NCBI GenBank assembly: GCA_965644315.1
Contig: CBFFRQ010000062.1
Coordinates: 1 to 64,000, forward strand
Direction of reading: 5' to 3'
Origin: Caecitellus pseudoparvulus
Taxonomy: Eukaryota; Bigyra: Bicosoecida
Length of the DNA stretch: 64,000 nucleotides
Position 1 is the first letter of the stretch. Each line of letters starts with the position of its first letter. The position numbers were made by a program, and so were the translations under genes. Shown one piece after another: positions 39,475 to 51,084 of the stretch. The notes beneath the pieces are model-generated. The model saw only the letters and a program-made list of their open reading frames with translations, had not been told where the DNA came from and ran no database searches.

Positions 39475-42400
39475 ATGGCAGAAGCAGCAGTGTTCTTTCC
39501 AGATGTTGACAAGCACCTGAGGCTGGCGCTGGGGCAGCCTGTGGCCGTGCAGGTGCAGTTCCCAGTGTGCGTGCTGCGGCAGGATGGGGCAGGTGCAGCA
39601 CCTGGCGTTTCACACTCACTCCCCTTCCCTTTGCCAGATCTCTTGCTGATGGGGCAGCCTCCTACGAACTGTGGACCAACGCACCCGTCGCGTGTCGTGC
39701 TCCCGCCCTGCAGGAGGCTGTGCAGCAGCATGACGCACTGCGTGCCGGGGATGCCTCGCCCGCAGCTGATGCAGTCGTCCCGGAAGCAGAAGGCGACCAG
39801 TGGCACCCAATCGTGCTCATCTACCAAGGCAAGCATGCCGAGACGGGGCACCACGTCGCGTCACGGCTGTTCGTGCCCATCTCCCCCGGGGAGTACGAGT
39901 ACACGGCCCGCATCGTGCGTGTGGATGGGGAGGTGCAGTGGCTCTCTGGCTTTGGCCGAAACGCCCAGCTCACAGTGGCGCCTGGCCTGCCCAGCACGTC
40001 CCTGGGCATCACCGTGCCCCCCAGTGCCACGCCGACAACCCTACTGACCTTGCACCCCGTGGCACTGCATGTCATGAACGAGGTGCTGTTTGCGCTGCTC
40101 ACAGAGGACGCTGGCTTCGTGGGCGGCGCGGAGGCTCCTGACGCCATCGAGGCTGGCCTGGCCCTGTGGGGGGAGCTGGCAGGGCAGGAGGCGCCCGAGG
40201 GCGTGGACGAGTTCGCCCCCACGGCGCCAGCGTCCCAGGCCGGCACGCCCACGGCCTCGGGCATCGTCGCCTCCGCCACCATCGTCGCACTAGCAGCGGT
40301 GGTGCGTGTGCACTGCCTGGCCAGCCGGGCGCCATTCTGGGAGAACCCCACCCTCCTCAACGACGCCGTGTGCGTGGCACGGGTGCTGGCTGCCATCCCC
40401 CTGACACACGCGCCACGGTGGCAGGCCAAGGTGCTGCAGGTGTTCACGCACTGCCACGCGACGCACGCCGTCGCCGCTGTGCGGGACCTCCTCAGCCCCG
40501 TCGCCGTCACGGTCCTGCCCCACGTGCGAGCGCACTCCTCATGGCTCTCTGCGCCCGTCATGCAGGAGGGCGGCGCAGCGGGGGCCAGCAGGCACCTCGC
40601 CCACACCCACGCGCCCGCCCCACAGGCGGCCGCCTTCGGCACTGGCATGGGCCTGCGCTCCCACTTCTCAGGCTCAGACGGCAGCTCAGGCGGGCCCGTG
40701 AAGGGCCTGCGCGAGATGGACGCCGTGACGGATGATGGCGCCAGCTCCATCAGCAGCCTCGGCACCGACGACGGCTCCGCTGGCAGCGCCGAGGCGGGCC
40801 AGGGTCCCTCCTCCCGCCTGGCCGGCTTCATGGGCGCTGGCGCCGACACAGAGCAGAGCGGCGCCGTGTCAGCGCCCTCCTCGGGGCGCGGCATCCACAG
40901 GCCCAAGCGCCTGAAGCTGGCCCGTGCCGCCCGTGACCGCCTGCGCACGCCCGGCGAGCGCGCCCTCCTCCTCCTCGCACGCTGGGCCGCTGAGGGCTGT
41001 GTCGCCGCCCCGCGCAGTGTGCTGTCCGTGGCAGAGGAGGCCTTCTCTGCCTCCGTGCAGTGTGCGCCCAGCGGGGACTGCAGCGCTGACCTGATCCTGT
41101 ACGCGGTGCAGCGGCTGTTGATCGAGGGGCGTGGCAGCATGCCTCGGAAGGTGTACTTCATTCGTGTACTGCAGGAGTTCCTGGCCAAGCCGCACGTAGA
41201 AGCTGCCAAGCACACGGACCCTACCCCCGGCATGCCACCGCTGGGCGAGCCACCCTTGGAGGGCACCTCCCTGACCAGCTCCAAACCCCGCCGACGCACG
41301 CCCATCGCCAAGCTCGTCGTGGTGGCGGTGCAGGATGTTGTCCTGTCCTACGTTGCGGCGGCGTCCTCCCAGGCGGCAGCGCGGCAGCAGGCGGCCCACG
41401 TCGCGTCGGCCGAGGATGAGATGCTGCGGGACGTCGGCCAGCGGGGCCACGCCAGTGCCAGTGCGGGGGGGCAGTCCCGCACTAGCGCCGGCGCAGCTGT
41501 GCAGGCGGCTGGCTTGATGGGCAGCGGCATGACGCGCCACGCGCCTGGCCCTGCCAACGGCCCCAACCTGACGCCCTCCCTCATCCCCATCATGCAGTTC
41601 ATGGCCCAGGCGCTGGGGCGCTCCGCCATGCTCACGGGCGCCGCCATCCGAGGGGAGGTGGTGGGGGAGGCCGGCACCATGGCCCTCTCCTGCAAGGGCT
41701 GCGACGCCTGCGCACTGAACCCCTCTGCCTTCTCCCTGCCTGACGCCGAGGCGCGGGAGGAGGCGGCGGCCATGGGCACTCGTGTGGCTCGACAGGCTGC
41801 TGTGACCGGCAAGGTGCGCCTGCCCACGACAGGGGTGGTGGTGGACCCCTCCACCGTGCCCACGTCAGGTGATGGGCATGGCTATGACGCCGCGGCGGTG
41901 TCCACCCAGGAAGCTGCGCGGGCCGTCAGCATGCGTGCTGCCAATGCGGCGGCTGATGCACAGCAGGCCCCCGCGCCCGCCTCCCTGGCAGCGCTGGGGA
42001 AGGTGGAGGGCGGCATGCATGCGCTGCGGGAGCTTGCGCTGTGTCCTCGGTGGAACGCGACGCCTGGCGGCAAGCCCAGCGTGACCATGTGGCTGGAGGC
42101 CAGCAAGGCCCTCGCCATCGCAGCCGTCAAGCTGTCAGCCATGGACTCGGAGGCCAACGGCGGCCTGCGGGATGACAGCGAGTACGAGCACGTGCTGGAG
42201 GTGTGCCTCATCCTGGCCAAGTCCTGCCCGCTCCTCCGCGCCACCATCCTCAAACGCATCCTCCGCAAGTGGCCCAAGGGCTACGCCGACAACGAAGTCG
42301 CCCTCCTCCGCTTCCTCGGGCGAGTCCTGTCCGACGCCCACGCCCTGCAAGACCTCGTCATCACACGCCTGGCGGGGGACATGACCGGCCGCGTCGTGTC

Positions 42401-43094
42401 GTGCATGCAGAGCGCGCACGTGAAGGTGTTGAAGGCGGCGTTTGGCTTGGCGGCGCCGTCCTCGCGGCACTTCTTCGAGCTGGTGAAGGGGCAGCCGGGG
42501 GCGCTGGGGCGAATCATTGCTGGCCTGCAAGACACTGCCTCCAGCCACTGGTCACCAGCCGTGCGCAATGCCTGTGAAGACTTCGAAGCCTGGTACTGGG
42601 ACAAAATCGACCCGGCCCTTGTTCCAGCCGTGCGGGAAGCGGTGGAAGCCGTGCGAGCAGCCCATGGCAGCACCCGAGCCCTGCGGCACTTGATGGCAGG
42701 CGAGCCAGGTGTGGGCCAGCTGAGCCCACTGCAGGGCGTGCAAGCGCCAGCCCCGCCCTCAACCCAGCAGTCCAGACTGCACATTCAGCACCCACGTGCT
42801 GGCAGTCCCCTCCCTGGCGCTGTGGGGGTGCGGGGGGCGCCCGTCTCGCCTCACAGGGCTGGCAGCGAGGATAACCCCGAGGCTGTGGCGCTTGGAGCAG
42901 CCGTGCGAGCGTGGCGAGGCGAGGAAAGCGTGACCCCTACAGTGGCATGCGCCCCCAGTCCCATCCCTGCACGGCCCGACCAAGGAATTGTTGCTGTGCA
43001 CAGCAAGCGCCCGCGCCAGCTTGGTAGGCAAGCTGGCGCGCCAGGCGGCACAGGCTCGCCTGGCCCGGAAGCCGGCAGCAAGCTGGATTGGTAG
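39475..43094 (+). CDS. PP2A B56-like large protein, copy 1
   Basis: Exons 39475-39566 and 39638-43094 join in phase 2 (donor GTGCGT, 71 nt) to 1182 aa. The N-terminal part looks beta-rich (YELWTN, then EYTARIVRVDGEVQWLSGFG) and resembles a carbohydrate-binding-type sandwich; I cannot name it. Residues about 880-1020 resemble the B56 (B') regulatory subunit of PP2A: ILRKWPKGYADNEVALLRFL parallels the LLKYWPK..KEVMFLNEL segment of B56, and the SSHWSPAVRNA block parallels its SKTHWNKTIHGL. B56 is an all-helical HEAT-like solenoid that selects PP2A substrates. The rest of the solenoid is divergent and interrupted by Ser/Gly/Ala-rich linkers, and the protein is more than twice the usual B56 length. 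A tandem paralogue follows. A regulatory role in PP2A is inference. Confidence 0.6.
40912..41197 (+). repeat. Near-identical block shared with 45253-45538
   Basis: These 286 bp match the second B56-like gene with only four differences seen by eye, all synonymous. Sequence on both sides diverges strongly. Confidence 0.85.
42224..42511 (+). repeat. Near-identical block shared with 46373-46660
   Basis: These 288 bp over the B56-like core match the second copy with two synonymous differences seen by eye. The flanks on both sides are clearly diverged. Confidence 0.85.
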
Positions 43095-43806
43095 AGCCCC
43101 GGAAGCGGTCGATGCTTCTGGAATGCATGTTTGTTATCTTTGCCTCCACCCGACCAATGGCTTGAAGGTGAAGCCCCCCTGAGTGCCAGTTTGATGCACC
43201 CGAGCGGCGCGCAGATGCAACAGCTCGATGCAGCGGCTGGACGGCCGCCTGAAGGCTACTGAACCTCAACCATCACAAGGAAAGTGAGCTTACATTGGGC
43301 TGCGAGCCATAATTCCCTGCTCACCTTCCTTGAACCCCGCGAAAAGGCCCTGCAACGCTGTGGAGCCGTTCTGGCGGCAGTCGGGATGGAACGTTCTGGA
43401 ACGGCTCCATGCTGATGCACAGCCCCCATCAGAAAAGGAAAAAAAGAAGGATGCTCACCTTCCATCCGATGCTGCGTGCAGCAGTGCGGTGTGCGCGCGC
43501 AGTGCGCAGTGCGCACGCACTGCGTCTGCTCCTTGAGGGACATGAAACATGCCGACCCGGGCAGCTCGCAGGCGCTTTCCGCGGCCGAGAGCGAGGCGCG
43601 GCGCGCTGCCCCCGCCAAATCAGACCCCACCGCCTGACACACGGCAGCCACCCCCCCTGCACCTCATGTACATCAAGGCATGAGGTTGGTCTTCCTGCTG
43701 CCACCCATGAGCCGCGCGCAGAGGCACAGGTTTACTCACCTGCCTCCGAGCAGAAGCGAATTGCCGACCCTGCACCATCCAGCCGCACAGTCGCGCAGGT
43801 GACGGG
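43095..43806. other. Region between the two B56-like genes
   Basis: 712 bp with no convincing frame. A short alternating gcgc/gtgcgcac palindrome-like stretch is present at 43487-43523. It presumably holds the 3' end of copy 1 and the promoter of copy 2. Confidence 0.45.
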
Positions 43807-46800
43807 ATGCAGGAAGCACAGCTGACGCCAGCGGCAGGCGACACGCTGCGTGCCTTCCTTGGGCAGCCCATCGCCGTGCAGCTGCGCGTGCCTCTGCACC
43901 TGTGCGTGGGGGAGCAGCCACTGTCAGCTGCTCCACGTGCAAGCTGTCCGGCACTTCACTTGAGTTGCCAACGAGTCACAGCGCCGCCTCCCCTGCCTCG
44001 CACAGGGCTGCTGAAGCGCAGGCTTTCGAGCTGTGGACCAACATTCCTGTGTTCGTACCGGACACGGAGCTTCAGGAAGCGGCAGATAGCTGCAGCCCAC
44101 CTGACGCGTGCACTGCAGCAGAGCGCTGCACTTCCTTTGCCCCCCCCGCGCCGGCATCTCCCGCTCCCGGGGACCTGGAATGGCACGCACACATGCTTGT
44201 GCACCAGGGACGAGAGGAGGACTACGTTCGTGTTGCCCGCGTGCTGGTTCCACTGCAGGAGGGCAGGTTCTCTGCGACAGCCCGGGTGCTACAGCCGGGC
44301 GGGCAGGTGAAGTGGTTGGGCGCCTTCGGGCAAAACCTTGAGGTGGAGGTTCGCGCCGGCGCGCCTGCTCCCGCCGGCGACCAACGCACGCTGTTGGCCC
44401 TGGACCGCATTACTCTGCACACCCTCAACGAAGTCTTCCTGGCCCTGCAGACTGAAGGCGCCGCGTTCATTGCACCGTCTGCCCCCGCTCAAGCTGCACT
44501 GCACGCGTGGGAACGGCACATGCGCATGCCCGCAGCCAAGGACGAAGACCAAGAGCCCATCCCCGAGGGGTGGGACGCCGTCCCTTCCAGCGTCATCTGC
44601 ACCGTCGGGCTGGTTGCCCTAGCTGCCGTGCTGCGGGTGCACTGCCTGGCCAGCCGCGTTCCTTTTTGGCAGCTGCCGTCCCTCCTCAACGACGCCGTGT
44701 GCGTGGCACGGGTGCTGGCTGCCATCCCCCTGACACACGCGCCACGGTGGCAGGCCAAGGTGCTGCAGGCGGCAACGGGCTGTGATCGGGCCGCCGCCAT
44801 GGCTGCTCTGAATTGCAACCTCGCCGCCGTGCGCGCGCAGGTGCTGCCAGTGCTGCACAGCCACGAGGACCCAGACTTGTGGGGTGGCTGTGTCTTTGAG
44901 TCCCAGGGCGGCAGTGGGACAGGTGCGAGCAGCAGCGGCAGCTCGCGCCGTGGGTGTGGCATTGTCTCTGCGGGGGAAGGCGCGAGCTCTGCGCACGGCA
45001 GCAGCAGCGGCAGCCCCCACCTGGCGGGCTCACAGGGTGACGCACCGCACGCTCAGTACACGGACGGGTACTTGGGTTTCCTGGATGCAGTCACAGTAGC
45101 TGGTGCGAGTTCTGTCAGCAGCCGTGGCAGTGTGGGGTGGGTGGAGGACGCTGGCGGGACAGGGGTGTTGCGAGAAGGTGGCCAGGACACCACTGCCGCA
45201 TCACGCCAAGACATGGAAGGTGCCATGGAAGCTCCCCCCCGCCAAAGCAGGTTGAAGCTGGCCCGTGCCGCCCGTGACCGCCTGCGCACGCCCGGTGAGC
45301 GCGCCCTCCTCCTCCTCGCACGCTGGGCCGCTGAGGGCTGTGTCGCCGCCCCGCGCAGTGTGCTGTCCGTGGCAGAGGAGGCCTTCTCTGCCTCCGTGCA
45401 GTGTGCGCCCAGCGGGGACTGCAGCGCTGACCTGATCCTGTACGCAGTGCAGCGGCTGCTGATCGAGGGGCGTGGCAGCATGCCTCGGAAGGTGTACTTC
45501 ATTCGTGTGCTGCAGGAGTTCCTGGCCAAGCCGCACGTGGAGGCTGCTGAGTCTGGCCCGGGCGCCGGCAGTGCCACGACAGGCATTCTAAGCTCCACCC
45601 CGCCACAGCGCAAGCGGCCCATAGCAAAGTTGGTCGTGGTCGCCGTGCAAGACACCATCCTGTCCTATGTCGCCTCTGTGACAGCTGACGCTGCTTCGCC
45701 GACAGGGGGCGCCGAGTGGCCGACAGGGCTTGGCAAAGACCGCCCAGCGAGAGGGGGCGGGGCCAGTGCCGTGCACAGGCAAGGCATGCTGGGCAGTGGG
45801 CTGACACGCCACGCGCCTGGCCCTGCAAACGGCCCCAACCTGACGCCCTCCCTCATCCCCATCATGCAGTTCCTGGCCCAAGCGCTGGGGCGCTCCTCCA
45901 TGCTGAGTGGCACGGTTCCCACCTCCCCAACGACCGGCACGGCAAGTGTGGAGCAGGGAGCGCCTCAGCCGACCAAGCTCTCGTGTGCTGGGTGTGACGC
46001 CTGTGCACTGAGCCCGTCAGCGTTCACCCCGCCAAACGCCAAGGCTCCGCTGGTGCGCGCGCCTGGCACAGGCAAACCTGTACCCCACTCGACTGCCCTG
46101 GCGCATCACTCGGCACCCATCGGCTTCTCGGCCAGCATCCCCAGCGTGCCTCCGTCTGCCCGCCGCCCAGTGCAGGATGTTGAAGGGCTGTCGGCGTGCT
46201 CACAGGCCGCCCAGGGCGATGCCAGCAGTGTCACGCTGTGGCTGGAGGCCAGCAAGGCCCTCGCCATCGCAGCCGTCAAGCTGTCAGCCATGGACTCAGC
46301 ATCTGCAGGTGGAGGGCGCGAGGATGACGAGTACGACAATGTCCTCACTGTCGCGTTGCTCATGTCCAAGGCCTGCCCGCTCCTCCGCGCCACCATCCTC
46401 AAACGCATCCTCCGCAAGTGGCCCAAGGGCTACGCCGACAACGAAGTCGCCCTCCTCCGCTTCCTCGGGCGAGTCCTGTCCGACGCCCACGCCCTGCAAG
46501 ACCTCGTCATCACACGCCTGGCGGGGGACATGACCGGCCGTGTCGTGTCGTGCATGCAGAGCGCGCATGTGAAGGTGTTGAAGGCGGCGTTTGGCTTGGC
46601 GGCGCCGTCCTCGCGGCACTTCTTCGAGCTGGTGAAGGGGCAGCCGGGGGCGCTGGGGCGTGTCCTGCACTCCATGCAAGCCAACTGCACGCACTGGTCA
46701 CCTCCTGTTGCCAGCGCGTCTCGCGAGATGCTGTCTTGGTACTTGCGAGCCCTGAACGCCGACGGCACTGGGCGGGCTGCCCTTGCTGCCGCGTGTACTG

Positions 46801-47171
46801 CAGCGGGTGTGGAGTCCTTCAAGGCACCTGCAGCAGCCACCTTGCCTGATGTCGCCCGGAGCACTTCCTTCAGCCCTGCAGGTGGCGCTGACAGCCCACG
46901 GTGTGGCACACCTCCCCCTGGGCGGCCTGTGGCACGAGCCGCCTTCCCGCGCCCACACCAGCCGCATTCCCCCGCAGCTGCGCCACCTGCAGCTGGTGTC
47001 GTGACCATCAGGCGGCGAGGGCACCCCGTCAAACCACACAGCCAAAGCACACAGCAAGTGCACGCGTCCAGCGCACTGCCTCCCATCGTCACAGGCAAGC
47101 AGTCCAGCGACCCCCCTCGGGCCTCCTCCCCCAGCTCAGTGTGCTCCGCGGGTCGCGGGGGTGACTGCTGA
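43807..47171 (+). CDS. PP2A B56-like large protein, copy 2
   Basis: Exons 43807-43901 and 44006-47171 give 1086 aa. The intron (104 nt, donor GTGCGT) sits at the same place and phase as in copy 1. The two first exons align around LRAFLGQPIAVQLRVP. The N-terminal domain (FELWTNIPVF, then GGQVKWLGAFGQNLEVEV) and the C-terminal B56-like region (residues about 807-945) match copy 1; the linkers and the C-terminal tail differ in length and sequence. Blocks of near identity alternate with diverged ones. The tail is Pro/Ser-rich and basic. Function as for copy 1: a possible PP2A regulatory scaffold, by resemblance only. The gene converges on the coiled-coil gene with 75 bp between stops. Confidence 0.6.
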
Positions 47172-47246
47172 AGGCGCACCCGCCAGGGCACGCCCCCAAT
47201 GCATGTCAGCCACGTCCACAACACTGCATTCAAGGGGGGGCGCGGC

Positions 47247-50200
47247 TCACCAGGAGGAGTCTGACGCAATGCCTTCGGTGGGGGCGACCCCCCCCCTTCC
47301 ACGGCGACCCATGGGCCGTGGCAGACTCTCCGCACCGTGCAGCACACCTGGCGTCTTCGGCAGCCGGCTGGCGACGCGATTGGGGGCCAGGCGCTGGCTG
47401 GGCGAGGCCTGCGGCTCCCGCTCCAGCGCACCGGGCGACTGCATGCTGTCAGCCCAGTGCGTGGCAGCGCCGCCACCCGCCCGCCGAGGGGGGGAGGAGG
47501 GCGTGTGCACAGCAGCTGGGGCTCGGCGCAGGGACGACGAGGCGCGAGGGGGCGTCGTCACTCGTCTGCTGGCTCGTGCAGGGGACTGCGGGCGGGACCT
47601 GCTGCGTGAGGGACTCGCGTACTGCGCCGCCACGTGGGAAAACGTCTCCAGGGCGGATCGGGGGGGGATGGCGCTGCGGGCGCGGCCACGGCCAGCCCCG
47701 CCGCGGGCCTGCGCGCCACGCTGCCCCTCCTCGTCGGACGAATCGTCGCTGTCCAGCAAGGCTGCTGCCCGGCGGCCAATGGAGGAGGCCAGGCGCCCCC
47801 CGCTCGGCCTGCCACGTGGTGGGCTCAGCGTGTCCACCGTGCGCTCCAGGCGCTGCACACGGGCAGCCAGGCGCCCTGCCCGGCGCTCAGCCTCCTGCCG
47901 CCCCTTGGCCTCCTCGGCAGCCTGCTGCATGGCTGAGCGCCGGTCAGCGTCAGCGCGCCGGGCTTGCATGCGGGCAGCTCCCGCGCCCTCTCCGCTGCGC
48001 AGGCGTGCCCGCAGCGTGGCACTTTCTTTCTCCAGGGCCTTCACTTCGGCTGCCAGCGCAGCCACGCGCCGCTTGTTGTCCATGGCCTCCGCTGATGCCA
48101 TGCGCTGCTTCAGCGCTGCTGACTGGGACTTGTACTCTGCCAGCTCCTCTCGCAGGCTGGCTTCCCGTGCAGCAGCACGCGCCACGACGCCCTTGGCGGC
48201 TTCTGCCGTGCGTGCCTCTTCCTCAGCACTGCGCAGGGAGCGCTGCAGGCGCTCAGTGCGCCGGGCCTCGCTGCGCAGCAAGCCCTGCGCGTTGGCCAGC
48301 TCTTCCTTCAGGGCGCGGTTGCGGGCCTCCAGACTCGCGACTCGGGATCGCAGGTCGCTCTCTCGCGCCGCAAGGTCCATCTCACGTGCCGCCATCTCGC
48401 CCCCTGCCCGCCGCGCGTCGGCAGCCGCCTCCTCCGCCGCATCTCGACTGGACGTCGCAGCCAGCAGGGCAGAGCGCGCATTGGACAGGTCCTGCGTCAA
48501 CGCCTGCACCTGGCTCTGGGCGCTGTGCAGCTGTTCGGAGAGGCTGTCAACCTCCTCCTCCAGTCGGTGCACGACAGACTGCTTGGCCGCCGCCACACGC
48601 TGGGCCTTCTCGGCGGCCGCCTCTGCCGCCGCAGCACGTGTGTCAGCTGCCTTGCTGTCGCCATCTGCCGCCGCGGCGTCCTCCTGGGCAGTGGCCAAGT
48701 CCGCCCGCAGGCGGCGTGCCTCAGCCCGGCTGCCGTCAGCCTCCTCCCGTACAGTTGCCAGGCGTTGCTGGGTGGCGGCCAGGGTGCTGGCCTGGGCCTC
48801 CAGCTCCGCCTCGGCACGCTGGGCGCGCTGGCGCTCAGTGTCCACCTGCCCCGCCAGGCGGGACGCATCCACCCGCAAGACATCCCGCTCACCCCGCGCC
48901 TCTGCCAGTGCCTCGTGCAGGCGGGCCACCTCCCCTTGCAGGGTGTCCACGCGCGCCTCTGCACTCTCGGCACGCTCAGCCAGCGCCTGTGCTTCAGAGG
49001 TCGCCCCCGCTGCCGCCCGCTCTGCCTCGCGCCGGGCGCTGGCCAGGTCGGCCCTGAGGGCGCCGATGTCCCCCTTGGCGTCGGCCAGGTCGCTGCGCAG
49101 GGCGTCAGCGCGCTCCTCTGCCTCGTCACGTGCGGTGGTGGCGCGCTGCTGCGCCCGTGTGGCGGACTGCAGCTGGCTGGTCAGTGTCGCCACCTGCGCG
49201 TTCAGGTCGGCGTTGGTGCGGTCGCTGGCAGCGATGCGGCCTTGCAGCTCCGCCACCACGTCCTCGCTGTCCTCCGCTGCGCGCTGCAGTGCATCCACCT
49301 GCCCCCGCAGCTCCGTCACCTCCGCCGTCAGGGCATCCACGCGGGCATTGCGCCCCTGGATCTCCGTCACGAGGGCCTGGTTGGCGGCACCCCGGTCACG
49401 AGCGGCGCTGGTGGCGGTGTCCACCTCCTCCTTCAGCGCCGCTTCACGAGCAGCTGCCGCTGACAGGCTCGCCTCCGCAGCCTCCAGCTGCCCCTGCACC
49501 TCTGCCATCTCAGCACGCACAGCTCGGAGCTGGGCCGCATGCCGGTCAGCCAGCTCCTCCTCTTGCTGGGCCAGTGCCCTGCGCTGTGCCCTGGCGGCGC
49601 TGTCAGCCTTCTCCTCCGCCTCCGTCTGCGCTTGCTCCGCCGCCGCCTCCTGGTCATCCAGCGCGGCAGTCAGCTGTGCCGTCAGGCGCTCCATCTGCGC
49701 ATGGGCGGCGTCGTACTTCTTCTGCAGCTTGGCCACGGCGCCCTGCAAGTCGGAAATGGTGTCGTCTGCCGCTGCTGCCACTGCCTTGGCCTCGTCCAGC
49801 TGCCCCACCAGGTCCTGTCGCTCCGCCGCCAGGTTCGACAGCGCCCCCTGCGCCGCTGACACGCGGGACTGCGCCACGGCCAGCTCCCCCCGCAGGCGCG
49901 CCATCTCCAGGGCCTCAGAGGCAGCTGCAGTGCTGGTGGAGGTGTGGAAGCGGTGGCTGGCGGGGGACCTGGCACGCGCCAGGCTGTCAGACTGCGGACT
50001 CCCCGCGCCCTGAGCAGCCTTGCTGCTGCTGCCGCTGCTGCTGCTCTCCGGCACCTTGGCGAGAGCTTCGGCCACGACGTCACGGCGGCGATGCCGACCA
50101 CCCCCCGTGATGGCCTCAGCAACGGTGGCAGAGGAGGCGTAGTCGCCGTCATGTGCCCGGGCACGCCGAGGGCGAGCAGCGCCCCCTGACGCCGGCACAT

Positions 50201-50948
50201 CCCCCTCCTCGCCAGGGAAATGGACTGCTGGCCTGGAACGCAGTGGGGCTTCACCACCTGCGGGGGAACCCGCGGCAGCTGCCTCTCGGGCTGCACGCAC
50301 TTGGTACTCGATGCTCGCTCGGTCGGGGGCAGACCAATTTCCGCCCCGCGCCCCGCCGACACGTGCACCACCCTCGCCACGGCGCACGGGGGAGTACTGC
50401 GCATCCCCTGCGCCTCGACCACGGGAACTACTCCGACCCACGGCTTGCCGTGCCCTGTACCGTGCCACGCTGCTCTCAGCCTCGCGGGAAGTCGAGTGGT
50501 CCGGTTCTTGCAGCGTCGCGCTGCGACCGTGCCGACGGGAACTTGACGTTGTGGCTTGCGCCTGCTGCCCCAACTCCCGCTGCAGTGCCCGCACATGGCG
50601 CAGAGTGTCTGCAATCTTCGACCGAAAGGTGGCATTCCCGGACGCCATGCCGCTCTTCATGTCCTCCAGCGCAGCCTCGGAAGTGCGCAGCACCCGCAGT
50701 GCCTCGCGCTGGCGCCTGCCCGACGCCACGAAGCTGTCCCGCATGCTGCGCTCCATGACGCCGTGCACGGCGCTCTCGATGCCACGCAGGACCTCCCCCA
50801 TGGCCACTTCGTTCCCCTCCACCGTCGTGATGCTGTCGCCGTCGTAGCCGCCGTCGCTGCCGCCGCCGCCTTCCGAGTCATCGCCCGGCGTGGGCTGGGG
50901 CACATCGCCCTCGGAGCGGGCCTCTGCCGTGGCCAGCTCTTCGTCCAT
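47247..50948 (-). CDS. Large coiled-coil protein
   Basis: 1233 aa from the first ATG (50948); the frame opens earlier without an ATG. The N-terminal approximately 340 residues are Ser/Gly/Arg-rich with an acidic start. Residues about 350-1040 are an almost unbroken heptad-type coiled coil rich in Ala, Glu, Gln and Arg (for example LEEEVDSLSEQLHSAQSQVQ), with no proline for long stretches. The C-terminus is again basic and disordered. No motor, IQ, GRIP or other diagnostic domain is visible. Long parallel coiled coils of this kind occur in centrosomal or basal-body, golgin and myosin-tail-like proteins; which applies cannot be told from sequence. High Ala content (GCN codons) explains the 950-codon open frame on the opposite strand. 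Confidence 0.8.
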   Translation of the reverse strand: MDEELATAEARSEGDVPQPTPGDDSEGGGGSDGGYDGDSITTVEGNEVAMGEVLRGIESAVHGVMERSMRDSFVASGRRQREALRVLRTSEAALEDMKSGMASGNATFRSKIADTLRHVRALQRELGQQAQATTSSSRRHGRSATLQEPDHSTSREAESSVARYRARQAVGRSSSRGRGAGDAQYSPVRRGEGGARVGGARGGNWSAPDRASIEYQVRAAREAAAAGSPAGGEAPLRSRPAVHFPGEEGDVPASGGAARPRRARAHDGDYASSATVAEAITGGGRHRRRDVVAEALAKVPESSSSGSSSKAAQGAGSPQSDSLARARSPASHRFHTSTSTAAASEALEMARLRGELAVAQSRVSAAQGALSNLAAERQDLVGQLDEAKAVAAAADDTISDLQGAVAKLQKKYDAAHAQMERLTAQLTAALDDQEAAAEQAQTEAEEKADSAARAQRRALAQQEEELADRHAAQLRAVRAEMAEVQGQLEAAEASLSAAAAREAALKEEVDTATSAARDRGAANQALVTEIQGRNARVDALTAEVTELRGQVDALQRAAEDSEDVVAELQGRIAASDRTNADLNAQVATLTSQLQSATRAQQRATTARDEAEERADALRSDLADAKGDIGALRADLASARREAERAAAGATSEAQALAERAESAEARVDTLQGEVARLHEALAEARGERDVLRVDASRLAGQVDTERQRAQRAEAELEAQASTLAATQQRLATVREEADGSRAEARRLRADLATAQEDAAAADGDSKAADTRAAAAEAAAEKAQRVAAAKQSVVHRLEEEVDSLSEQLHSAQSQVQALTQDLSNARSALLAATSSRDAAEEAAADARRAGGEMAAREMDLAARESDLRSRVASLEARNRALKEELANAQGLLRSEARRTERLQRSLRSAEEEARTAEAAKGVVARAAAREASLREELAEYKSQSAALKQRMASAEAMDNKRRVAALAAEVKALEKESATLRARLRSGEGAGAARMQARRADADRRSAMQQAAEEAKGRQEAERRAGRLAARVQRLERTVDTLSPPRGRPSGGRLASSIGRRAAALLDSDDSSDEEGQRGAQARGGAGRGRARSAIPPRSALETFSHVAAQYASPSRSRSRPQSPARASRRVTTPPRASSSLRRAPAAVHTPSSPPRRAGGGAATHWADSMQSPGALEREPQASPSQRLAPNRVASRLPKTPGVLHGAESLPRPMGRRGRGGVAPTEGIASDSSW

Positions 50949-51084
50949 CGCGTGCGTTGGGGGACAGGCACACTCTGTCTGCGTGCCAGGGCACAGCTGC
51001 CGTGCGCTGCGGGGGGCATGCGGGTGGTGCAAGATTGACAACTGTGCCACACTGAGCGCGGGCGCCAGAGCTTCACGGCCGGGT

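Noticed and set aside
39821-41311. A 496-codon minus-strand frame, and similar frames at 15448-17070 and 24165-25865 on plus
   Set aside because: These are shadows of the B56-like, formin and Ca2+-channel genes, with composition typical of reverse-complement reading.
47161-50013. A 950-codon plus-strand open frame
   Set aside because: It is antisense to the coiled-coil gene. It is Ser/Cys/Arg/Ala-rich with no domain, and it arises because Leu TTA/CTA and Ser TCA codons are rare in the sense strand.
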